This document shows, piece by piece, positions 26,750 through 35,342 of a DNA stretch of 64,000 nucleotides. The stretch spans positions 1 to 64,000 of the forward strand of contig CAWBCD010000021.1 in assembly GCA_963787205.1 (NCBI GenBank), given 5' to 3'. The notes under the pieces are model-generated. The model ran no database searches and was not told the DNA's origin. It was given only the letters and a program-made list of their open reading frames with translations. Within the stretch, counting starts at the first letter, position 1; the number at the start of each line of letters is the position of its first letter. The stretch comes from DATFNI01 sp963787205. GTDB lineage: Bacteria; Bacteroidota; Rhodothermia; Balneolales; DATFMH01. Made by a program: the position numbers and the translations under genes.

Positions 26750-28000
26750 ATGGGAAATAACGGTGTCATCGTCATTGGAGCGGGCATTGCAGGATTAAGT
26801 ACGGCTTATTATCTGAATAAGGAGGGGTTCGAGGTGACCGTGCTCGATTGGGGTGACGGGAGCGACAACTGTTCCTATGGCAACGCCGGCATGATCGTGC
26901 CGAGTCATATCATTCCTCTGGCCTCACCCGGTATCATAAGCAAAGGTCTGATGTGGATGCTTAACGCGGAGAGTCCGTTTTATATCAAACCACGTGTCAG
27001 CAGGGAACTGCTTTCATGGGGCTGGAAGTTCAAGAAGGCCTCAACAGAACAACATGTTAAGGAGGCAGGACCGGTACTAAGAGATATCCTGCTCAAAAGC
27101 CGGGAATTGTATCAGGAGATGGAAAAGGAGTTCGATTTCGGTTTCCGGAAAAAGGGACTTTTCATGCTTTGCAAGTCAGAAAAAGGACTTGAAGAAGAGG
27201 CGGAAGTAGCGGAAAAAGCCAGAGAATTGGGGCTTCCATGCAAGGTATTGTCGGCAAAAGAAGTGTTTGAGATGGAACCGAATGTCAGGATGAACATCGT
27301 CGGGGCAACCTATTTTCCAAAAGACGGGCACCTGAATCCGGGCAGTTTGATGAGCGGGTTAAGAGAGTGGTTAACCAATCATGGCGTTTGCTTTGAATTT
27401 AACAGTGAAGTTACCGGATTTGAGAAAACAGGGAATAAAATTCGCACGGTCAAAAGCTCCGATGGGCGTATCTGGAATGCGGACTATGTCGTTATTTGTG
27501 CAGGCAGTTTTTCGCCGGATCTGGCTCGTTTGCTCAATACCAATATGCCCATTCAAGCTGGTAAGGGCTACAGTATTACACTCGATAATCCAAAAGTTAA
27601 ACCAGAGATTTGTGCCATTTTCGCCGAAGCGAAAGTAACCATGACACCTTTTGACCGGCAACTGAGATTCGCCGGTACCATGGAAATAACGGGTAATGAT
27701 GTAAGTGTAACCCAAAGCAAACTACGGGGCCTGAAGAAGACTGTGTGCGAGTATTTCCCCGATTACACGTTGGCTGACCTTGAGGGATTCAAGACATGGG
27801 TTGGACTTCGTCCGTGCTCACCGGATGGATTGCCGTATGTAGGAGTATTCAGTGAAGCAAAAAATGCCTATGCATCAACAGGTCACGCAATGATGGGCGT
27901 TAGCCTTGGGCCGGTCAGCGGAAGGATAATCGCCGATCTGATCAGCCGGGGAGCATCTGAACTTAGTCATCCGCTAATGGATCCGAACAGGTATAAATGA
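26750..28000 (+). CDS. D-hydroxyproline dehydrogenase (FAD, DadA family)
   Basis: FAD-dependent D-amino-acid dehydrogenase of 416 residues, predicted to oxidise cis-4-hydroxy-D-proline to 1-pyrroline-4-hydroxy-2-carboxylate. The Rossmann motif VIVIGAGIAGLSTAYYL is at the N-terminus; SYGNAGMIVPSH and the C-terminal WVGLRPCSPDGLPYVG and STGHAMMGVSLGPVSG are DadA-family hallmarks. It starts 3 bases after the epimerase gene. No separate ferredoxin-like or small subunits are present, so it is the single-subunit type. Confidence 0.93.
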   Translation: MGNNGVIVIGAGIAGLSTAYYLNKEGFEVTVLDWGDGSDNCSYGNAGMIVPSHIIPLASPGIISKGLMWMLNAESPFYIKPRVSRELLSWGWKFKKASTEQHVKEAGPVLRDILLKSRELYQEMEKEFDFGFRKKGLFMLCKSEKGLEEEAEVAEKARELGLPCKVLSAKEVFEMEPNVRMNIVGATYFPKDGHLNPGSLMSGLREWLTNHGVCFEFNSEVTGFEKTGNKIRTVKSSDGRIWNADYVVICAGSFSPDLARLLNTNMPIQAGKGYSITLDNPKVKPEICAIFAEAKVTMTPFDRQLRFAGTMEITGNDVSVTQSKLRGLKKTVCEYFPDYTLADLEGFKTWVGLRPCSPDGLPYVGVFSEAKNAYASTGHAMMGVSLGPVSGRIIADLISRGASELSHPLMDPNRYK

Positions 28001-28479
28001 AAATGTTTTCCTGAAAACGAGGTCTGGATAAAGCAATCGGAGTACTTATCCTATCCTGATAACATCTTCAAAGAATGGAACACCGACGACACCCGCGAGG
28101 GGATCCCAATGGTAGGATTTACGCAGACCGTGAATAGAAATAGCTCCTATACATGAAAATAGGGAGGGGTTGGGGAGAGGTGGCGCATTAGGATGTCATG
28201 CTAACGGGGATTAATTCGTCAGCGCGGTTAATTAATACTATTTTCGCAATTCATTATTAAAAATTTTCAAAAGCCGAAAAATCGTTGCTCCTTACCATCC
28301 TCATTCTAAATTATGTTCTGATAAGCAGTAAAATGATGATCCGATCGATTTTTTCGACGGATACCGCCAGGTAATACTTAGCATTATAGGAAGGGCAGGT
28401 AAATTGCCAACGGATTGGCTTTGATTACCGGATAATAACCTTTCTGTAATATTTTGTGTGATTACAAACCGGAACATGC
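28001..28479. other. intergenic region after the hydroxyproline operon
   Basis: No gene seen. It contains GAACACCGACGACACC near 28079 and a GGGAGGGGTTGGGGAGAGG element (28144-28181), both related to repeats around 37.4-37.6 kb. The presumed promoter of the Asp-box protein is at the right end. Confidence 0.6.
28144..28181. repeat. CTCCCTAT...GGGAGGGGTTGGGG palindromic element, copy 1
   Basis: An imperfect hairpin (CTCCTAT...ATAGGGAG) is followed by GGTTGGGGAGAGGT. Copy 2 is at 37535-37571. This resembles a widespread class of intergenic repeats; function unknown. Confidence 0.65.
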
Positions 28480-31400
28480 ATGAAAAACAAAGTTACCAGA
28501 AACATTGGCTCAAAATTAGGTGAATTTCAAGAACGTACGAGACCTGTCCGGCTTGTCTCCGGTAAGTTGATTTCCCTCATTGTGACGGTTTTATTGTGTC
28601 TTGTTGGAAGTCAATCGTCAGCACAGATCATTGATTCTGCTGTTTATCGATCGCTCAGGTATCGTTTTATCGGACCTGGCGGAAACCGTGTCAGTGCGGT
28701 GATAGGGGAACCGGGGAACCCGAATGCGTATTATGTAGGCGCCGCGTCCGGTGGAGTGTGGAAGTCGAGTGATGCGGGTGCAAACTGGAAACCTATTTTC
28801 GACAGTCAGGATGTGCAATCGATTGGTGCCCTTGCCATCGACAAGAGTCAGCCGCATACGATTTGGGTGGGTACCGGCGAACCGTTTATCAGGAGCAATG
28901 TTTCCATCGGTGATGGGATCTACAAGTCGACCGACGGCGGGAAGACCTGGCATCATATGGGTTTGGAAAAAACAGGCCGCATTGGACGAATTGTTATCAG
29001 CCCGCTGAATCCGGATATCGTCTATGCATGTGCCCAGGGAAATGACTACGGGCCACAGCAAGAGCGAGGCGTTTACCGTACAACCGACGGCGGCAAGACG
29101 TGGAAGAAAGTGCTCTTCGTAAACGAACATACCGGTTGTTCCGGCCTGGCTATCGATGTAAACAATCCGAACATTCTTTTTGCCGGGATGTGGCAATATG
29201 TCATCAAAACGTGGGGGCAGGACAGTGGTGGTCCCGGCAGTGGCGTTTTTGTCTCGCGAAATGGCGGTGATACCTGGACCCGACTCACTTTGAAAGAAGG
29301 CCTTCCTAAACCACCGCTGGGCAAGATTGCCGTGGCCGTGGCACCGAATAACTCCGACCGCGTTTATGCACTCATCGAGACTGGTGGGCGCGGTTCTCTC
29401 TGGCGCTCTGATGACGGAGGCCATCACTGGCATATCGTTAACTACAGCCGGTTGATCAATGAGCGCCCGCATTATTACACACGGATGCTCATAGACCCAG
29501 ATGACTACAATACGGTCTGGTTCCCCTCCAATGGGATGTATGTGTCGCATGATGGAGGGGAAACCATCGACCGTATTCCATGGGGTGGCGATAACCATGA
29601 CATGTGGGCCGATCCGACAAACGGTAAACGCATGATGCTCGGATTCGACGGTGGTGTGGGAATCAGCGTAAACAGGGGGCGCTCCTGGAACTACATCGTG
29701 TTGCCGATCGGGCAGATGTATCATGTGACTGTCGATAACAAGGTACCCTACAACGTCTACAGCAACATGCAGGATGATGAGTCGGTTGAAGGACCAAGCA
29801 ACCTGCCCGGGAATTATGACATCCCATCAGCAATATGGCATACGACGGCCGGTTGCGAATCAGGGTTTTCGTATCCCGACACTGTGACTAACAGGTGGGT
29901 ATGGGGCGGTTGTTATTCTGGTGAAGTGGCACGGTACGACCGGAAAACCAGACACACGCAGTCCGTAACACCATGGCCTGAAAAATCACTGGACTCTCCT
30001 GCGAGATACCTGAAATATCGCTGGAACTGGACCCAACCCATCGCAATATCACCCCATGATCACAATAAAATATATACAGGCAGCCAGTATGTTCATATGA
30101 CAACAGATGGTGGAAAGACGTGGAAAATCATCAGTCCTGATCTGACGCTCGACGATACAACAAGAATGGGTAGTTCAGGCGGGCTCACACCCGATAACCT
30201 TGGGGTCGAATATTGGGGAACCCTTTTTGCCATTGCGGAGTCACCGGTAAAAGCGGGAGTAATCTGGGCCGGGAGCAATGACGGATTGGTTCATGTGACA
30301 CTCAACGGAGGCAAAAATTGGAGGAATGTCACTAAAAACATACCGGATTTGCCACCGTACGGTACCATCAGCAATATTGAACCATCCCGGTTTAGTGCAG
30401 GAACAGCCTACATCTCTGTCGATTTCCACCAGGTAGATGACCGTGCCCCGTATATCTACAAGACGACGGATTACGGTCGGCATTGGACGAAGATCACGGA
30501 CGGAATTCCACACAGTGTTTTTAGTTATGTCCACGTAGTAAGGGAAGATCCACACAGGCGTGGTTTATTATTTGCGGGCACCGAAAACGCATTGTATGTA
30601 TCTTTTGATGATGGCGGACATTGGCATCACCTGCAGAATAACCTTCCCCATGCTCCTGTAAGCTGGCTAACCATTCAGCCCGATTTCCATGATCTGGTGG
30701 TATCAACGAAAGGCCGCGGCTTGTATATCCTCGATGACATCACGCCGCTAGAACAACTGACACCGGGTATCTTGGATTCGGATGTTCATCTTTTTCACCC
30801 ACGACCGGCATATCGCTTTCGGAAGGTGCATGTATATCGTGGATCATCCCAGGATCATTCAGCGGGAGAGAATCCGCCTTATGGGGCTTCGATTAATTAT
30901 TACCTGAAAAATGCAACCTCCAAGAAAGTGACAGTCGAAATTTTGAGCGATTCAGGTCGTGTCATCAGGTCATTCCAAACACCGGCCAAGAAAGGCATCA
31001 ACAGAATATGGTGGGATTTGCGGTATCCGCCAACCAAGACCGTTGAGCTTAGAACAACACCGGCCGCATATCCCCAGATTTGGGAGGAGAAACGTTTTCG
31101 CGGGAAGAAAACACGGGAAATATATCACTGGGGCATCTCCGAACCGAAACTTGGTCCCCTTGTGATGCCAGGATACTATACCGTCAGGTTGATTATGGGT
31201 GAAAAGCAACAGACAGCATCACTGAAAGTGCTGAAAGATCCGAATACATTGGGCAGCCTGGCCGACGTGAGGTCTGAGACCGATCTATGGCTTAATATCT
31301 ATCATGATATTAATGATGTTGTCAGCATGATTAACCGAATCGAACGGATACGGAAGCAGATTCAGGACATGCCGGTTTACTTGTATGGGAATGCAGACTC

Positions 31401-31752
31401 CGCTGCTGTCATGGAAAAGGCCAATATCCTGAATCGAAAAGCCGAAACCATAGAATATCATTTATTCATGAGATATCTGGCGGCGGGTGACACCAAAACC
31501 TATCCTGCGCCAATGAAACTGTATCTCAAGCTGGTATGGTTGGCAGGAGAGGTGGGTACGGGCGCCGGCGATGTGGCTGGTGATCCGGACTATCCTCCAA
31601 CAACCCAGGATATACAGGTTTTTAAGCTGCTCGATCAGCGGCTTCAGAAAGAGAAGACCGATTTCAAAGTGTTCATGTCTCGTGAAGTCACGGACTTTAA
31701 CAGCTCCGTACAACAAATGGGTATCGGAAGGATTGTTATTCCCGGGAAATAA
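28480..31752 (+). CDS. secreted Asp-box (BNR/sortilin-like) beta-propeller protein
   Basis: 1090-residue exported protein. A hydrophobic segment (LISLIVTVLLCLVGSQSSAQ) near residues 30-50 is a signal peptide. At least nine Asp-box motifs follow, such as KSTDGGKTWHH, RTTDGGKTWKK, RSDDGGHHWHI, MTTDGGKTWKI, VTLNGGKNWRN and KTTDYGRHWTK, arranged as tandem propeller blades to about residue 760. The remaining 300 residues form a beta-rich and then helical tail without propeller motifs. Homologues are called VPS10/sortilin-like or glycosyl hydrolase (BNR), without proven enzymatic activity. No T9SS sorting domain at the C-terminus. Confidence 0.88.
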   Translation: MKNKVTRNIGSKLGEFQERTRPVRLVSGKLISLIVTVLLCLVGSQSSAQIIDSAVYRSLRYRFIGPGGNRVSAVIGEPGNPNAYYVGAASGGVWKSSDAGANWKPIFDSQDVQSIGALAIDKSQPHTIWVGTGEPFIRSNVSIGDGIYKSTDGGKTWHHMGLEKTGRIGRIVISPLNPDIVYACAQGNDYGPQQERGVYRTTDGGKTWKKVLFVNEHTGCSGLAIDVNNPNILFAGMWQYVIKTWGQDSGGPGSGVFVSRNGGDTWTRLTLKEGLPKPPLGKIAVAVAPNNSDRVYALIETGGRGSLWRSDDGGHHWHIVNYSRLINERPHYYTRMLIDPDDYNTVWFPSNGMYVSHDGGETIDRIPWGGDNHDMWADPTNGKRMMLGFDGGVGISVNRGRSWNYIVLPIGQMYHVTVDNKVPYNVYSNMQDDESVEGPSNLPGNYDIPSAIWHTTAGCESGFSYPDTVTNRWVWGGCYSGEVARYDRKTRHTQSVTPWPEKSLDSPARYLKYRWNWTQPIAISPHDHNKIYTGSQYVHMTTDGGKTWKIISPDLTLDDTTRMGSSGGLTPDNLGVEYWGTLFAIAESPVKAGVIWAGSNDGLVHVTLNGGKNWRNVTKNIPDLPPYGTISNIEPSRFSAGTAYISVDFHQVDDRAPYIYKTTDYGRHWTKITDGIPHSVFSYVHVVREDPHRRGLLFAGTENALYVSFDDGGHWHHLQNNLPHAPVSWLTIQPDFHDLVVSTKGRGLYILDDITPLEQLTPGILDSDVHLFHPRPAYRFRKVHVYRGSSQDHSAGENPPYGASINYYLKNATSKKVTVEILSDSGRVIRSFQTPAKKGINRIWWDLRYPPTKTVELRTTPAAYPQIWEEKRFRGKKTREIYHWGISEPKLGPLVMPGYYTVRLIMGEKQQTASLKVLKDPNTLGSLADVRSETDLWLNIYHDINDVVSMINRIERIRKQIQDMPVYLYGNADSAAVMEKANILNRKAETIEYHLFMRYLAAGDTKTYPAPMKLYLKLVWLAGEVGTGAGDVAGDPDYPPTTQDIQVFKLLDQRLQKEKTDFKVFMSREVTDFNSSVQQMGIGRIVIPGK

Positions 31753-31883
31753 ATAGTCGGATACATGTAAATAATGGCAAATGATTCTATTGTTCATCCA
31801 TGCAACCATTTCCTCGGTACTCAAAATGAAAATAAGAGTATGGTCTTAATACCCAACACTCGAATTCTCAAGACTATAAACCG

Positions 31884-34628
31884 GTGTTCAGAACAGATTT
31901 CTTAAAAAAGGTTGGATTAGGTACCGGGGCTATTGTCTTAGGATTTCATTCATCCGTGATGGCTTTTTTAAAAGAGGTTTACGGTGTTGGGAGCAGCCAT
32001 ACTCTTGGATTGGATAAAGGACTTCTCAATTTTGATACTCCGGACTTCCACTTGAAACTTGTTAAAGACTCGCAGACCGTCGCAGCATTGATGCCAAAGG
32101 GAGCCGGTGGTTTTGATTTTACTCCATCCGACTGGCTTGACAAGCGCAGCGGAGACGGGTTTTATCATTTGGGTGATGTCACTATGCGTATTAAATCAAA
32201 TGCAGGCTCCGGGTGGAATGAGTACTCAACGGCAGTTAAGCGCAAACCCGTAAAGTCCATCGAAACCGCAGCACATGTTCTGGCCGCTGCCGAGTTGAAT
32301 CCATCGCTACCCAATGATATACCGTTGACCGTCCGGCGGTTTTGGAAAATCGACAATAAACATCTGGTACTTAGTTTTGAATTGGAGAATACATCCGGAC
32401 ATCTTGTTGAAGTCGGCAGCCTGGGTATCCCGATGATATTCAATAACATATTAACGGGAAGAAAATTATCTGAAGCACACCGTAAGTGTTGCTTTTATGA
32501 TCCTTACATCGGACAGGATGCAGGATATTTGCAGGTGACCCGTCTGATCGGCCATGGACCGGCACTTATAGTTGTACCCGAAGGCAAAACGTCATTTGAA
32601 GCATACAATCCCCTTCTGAATGACAAAACCAAACGTGGAATAACTTTCGAAGGCTTTTATGAATGGATGGTTCACACCAAGTCCTATGTCGAAAAGGAAT
32701 GGGAAAAAGCCGAACCATGGAATGAGCCTACATCTGATATTCTGGATCCGGGTCAGAAACGCAGTTATGGAGTCCGGTTTTTGCTTTCCGGTGAGATCAG
32801 GAACATTGAAAAGACTTTAATTGAAAATGATCATCCGGTGGCCGCGGGAATTCCAGGATATATCCTGCCGGGCGATCAGAAAGCACAATTGTTCCTTAAT
32901 TATTCGAAAAATGTCAGATCAATGAGGATTGATCCAATTGGTTCACTGAAGATTGAGAAAGGCAAAACGACAGAGAATGGCTGGAAAGAATACCGGGTGG
33001 AAGGTTCAAAATGGGGGCGTTCGCGATTGACCGTTGAATATGATGACGGTCTTAAACAGACGATTCACTACAAAGTGATAAAGCCTCAGTTCAAGGTATT
33101 GGCAGATCTGGGGAGTTTTCTGGTCACCCGGCAGTGGTTTGACGAGAAAAATGATCTTTTTGATCGCAATCCATCGTTCATAAGCTACGATTATTTTGAG
33201 AAGAAACAGGTTACACAAGAAAAGCGGGCCTGGATAGCCGGGTTGAGTGATGAAGGAGGAAACGGATCGTGGGTGGTGGCGATGATGAAGCAGTTCATCC
33301 AGCCTGACAGGGCAGAGATAAAAAAACTTGAGGAATTTGTCGACGGTGTGTTGTGGGGCAGACTTCAGTATAAGGATGGTGATTATCAATATGGTGTTCG
33401 AAAAAGTTTGTTTTATTACCAGCCGGATGCTGTACCGAAGGGGACCTATGACCCCAATGTCCCTTATGGTGGCTGGGCAAGCTGGGATAAAAAGCAGGCT
33501 CGATCTGTGGGCCGTTCATATGATTATACCCCGGTTGCTGCAGCGTACTGGGTTCTATACCGTTTGGCACGAAACCACAATGGGTTAGTGACGAATCATC
33601 CATGGGATTGGTACTTGAAACGGTCGTACGATACCGCCCAGGCCATGGTTAAATACGCGCCTTATTATTCCCGGTTCGGACAAATGGAAGGAACCGTTTT
33701 CGTAGAAATTCTTCGTGATTTGCGACGGGAAGGCTGGCATGAATTGGCAGATCAATATGAGACAAAGATGAAAAAGCGCGCCGACGTCTGGAAGGCAAAG
33801 GCCTTTCCATTCGGCAGCGAAATGCCATGGGATTCAACCGGACAGGAAGAGGTATATGCCTGGTGCAGGTATTTCGGATATGACGAAAAAGCCGAAGTGA
33901 CATTGAAAGCCATCACCGGTTACATGCCGACTATTGCCCATTGGGGATACAATGGCAATGCCCGCCGGTATTGGGATTTCCTGTTTGCCGGCAAACTCCA
34001 GCGTATCGAGCGGCAGATTCATCATTACGGGTCCGGACTGAATGCCATCCCGGTTTTGACGGCATATCGTGATAATCCCGATGATTTTTATCTGCTGAGA
34101 GTGGGCTACGGCGGACTTATGGGAGCCATATCCAATATCACCAAAGATGGATTCGGACCCTGTGCTTTTCATTCTTATCCTTCAACACTGGAAATCGATG
34201 GTTATTCGGGTGATTATGGACCTAACTTCCTGGGACATGTCATAAACACGGGAACATACGTCGTTAATCATCCGGAGTTCGGATGGCTTGCGTTTGGAGG
34301 GGATATTAGAATTAAAAATGGTCAGGTAGAAATAAAACCACTCGATTCGTCGCATTCCCGCATCTACCTGGCCCCAATGGGATTATGGTTAACACTTGAT
34401 GCCGGTAAATTTGATCGCGTTGTTCTTGATACATCCCGAAATACCATTGTGTTGTTTCTTGAGAGAGCAACAGGTTATACCACTCATGCACGCCTAAGAG
34501 TGGAGAGGCCATCAGGTGAAAATAAACCAGTCGGGTTTAAGCCCTCTAAGCGATACCCGGTAGAACGTGACGCGTATGTGATACCGCTTGGTGATGAGGC
34601 AATAAGGATTGACTTGGTAAAAGTTTAA
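31884..34628 (+). CDS. secreted DUF5695-like protein, probable carbohydrate-active
   Basis: 914 residues. It begins at a GTG (31884) with MFRTDFLKKVGLGTGAIVLG, a signal that looks like a Tat signal with only one of the two arginines. The N-terminal half is beta-rich (about 40-400). The C-terminal half is alpha-helical with many aromatic and charged motifs (YDYTPVAAAYWVLYRLA, MPWDSTGQEEVYAWCRYFG, HHYGSGLNAIPVL), like an (alpha/alpha)6 glycoside-active barrel. The neighbouring GH127 gene supports a polysaccharide role. The family name is from memory of the overall pattern, not from a search. Confidence 0.75.
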   Translation: MFRTDFLKKVGLGTGAIVLGFHSSVMAFLKEVYGVGSSHTLGLDKGLLNFDTPDFHLKLVKDSQTVAALMPKGAGGFDFTPSDWLDKRSGDGFYHLGDVTMRIKSNAGSGWNEYSTAVKRKPVKSIETAAHVLAAAELNPSLPNDIPLTVRRFWKIDNKHLVLSFELENTSGHLVEVGSLGIPMIFNNILTGRKLSEAHRKCCFYDPYIGQDAGYLQVTRLIGHGPALIVVPEGKTSFEAYNPLLNDKTKRGITFEGFYEWMVHTKSYVEKEWEKAEPWNEPTSDILDPGQKRSYGVRFLLSGEIRNIEKTLIENDHPVAAGIPGYILPGDQKAQLFLNYSKNVRSMRIDPIGSLKIEKGKTTENGWKEYRVEGSKWGRSRLTVEYDDGLKQTIHYKVIKPQFKVLADLGSFLVTRQWFDEKNDLFDRNPSFISYDYFEKKQVTQEKRAWIAGLSDEGGNGSWVVAMMKQFIQPDRAEIKKLEEFVDGVLWGRLQYKDGDYQYGVRKSLFYYQPDAVPKGTYDPNVPYGGWASWDKKQARSVGRSYDYTPVAAAYWVLYRLARNHNGLVTNHPWDWYLKRSYDTAQAMVKYAPYYSRFGQMEGTVFVEILRDLRREGWHELADQYETKMKKRADVWKAKAFPFGSEMPWDSTGQEEVYAWCRYFGYDEKAEVTLKAITGYMPTIAHWGYNGNARRYWDFLFAGKLQRIERQIHHYGSGLNAIPVLTAYRDNPDDFYLLRVGYGGLMGAISNITKDGFGPCAFHSYPSTLEIDGYSGDYGPNFLGHVINTGTYVVNHPEFGWLAFGGDIRIKNGQVEIKPLDSSHSRIYLAPMGLWLTLDAGKFDRVVLDTSRNTIVLFLERATGYTTHARLRVERPSGENKPVGFKPSKRYPVERDAYVIPLGDEAIRIDLVKV

Positions 34629-34810
34629 TTCCATAAGTGAAGCATCGTCAAAAAAGCAGGTTTTCGGATAGTACCAGAGTATTCACGAAAGTCCAACCAG
34701 GCCAATATTCACCAAGTATCCGCGAAAATAGTATCTGTCTTCTCAATTGAAATAAAGTATCATATCATTTTGGTGTGGAGCCAGGCTTCAGAGCCCCAAA
34801 ATCATATGGT

Positions 34811-35131
34811 ATGAAAAACAGGCAATTTCTGATTCTATTTTTATTGATAGTGGTAACGGCAGGACAAAGCTGCAATCCGTCAAATCAAAAGCCTGAGATA
34901 TCAGCTGGGGATTATGAACAGGCAGAGCAGTTTTTACCTGAAAACATTAACCAGTTTGTCTACAACCTGCGGGTGGACCCTCATTGGATTAATGATACCT
35001 CTCTTTTCTGGTACGACCCCTTCCGCACCTATTCTGTGGCCACCTGCCTGATGCAATGGGGAGTTATCCTTATTCTTGTTATTACATTCAATAAAAAACT
35101 GGCATCATTAATAAAGTGGGATTCCAAATAG
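34811..35131 (+). pseudogene. remnant of an S9/DPP-IV-like lipoprotein peptidase N-terminus
   Basis: 106-residue frame from the ATG at 34811 with a lipoprotein signal (lipobox TAGQSC). It continues with DYEQAEQFLPENINQFVYNL and DPHWINDTSLFWY, which closely resembles the start of the beta-propeller domain of secreted S9 prolyl peptidases. After FWY similarity fades and the frame stops near 35131; the propeller and catalytic domains are absent. Either a truncated, decayed peptidase gene or a short lipoprotein derived from one. The predicted helix near GVILILVITF may simply be decayed beta-strand sequence. Confidence 0.5.
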
Positions 35132-35342
35132 CCAGCAATTAAGACAATAATTTTGATTTGTAAGTACGGCAAAAATTGTATAATTATGATGTGTATTTAG
35201 TACACTTAATACCAAGATTGATTTTACTCTTGCATAGTCATACGAAAGGAGACATCCTGAAATATCCCCGGTTTTGCGGTAACACATTATGCGGAAAGGT
35301 CAGGAAGATTCATTGATAACATATAATCAAAAAGGTTGAGTT

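Noticed and set aside
28618..29724. Long (368-codon) minus-strand frame inside the Asp-box protein gene
   Set aside because: It lies wholly antisense to a gene with nine clear Asp-box motifs, has low-complexity composition and no recognisable domain.
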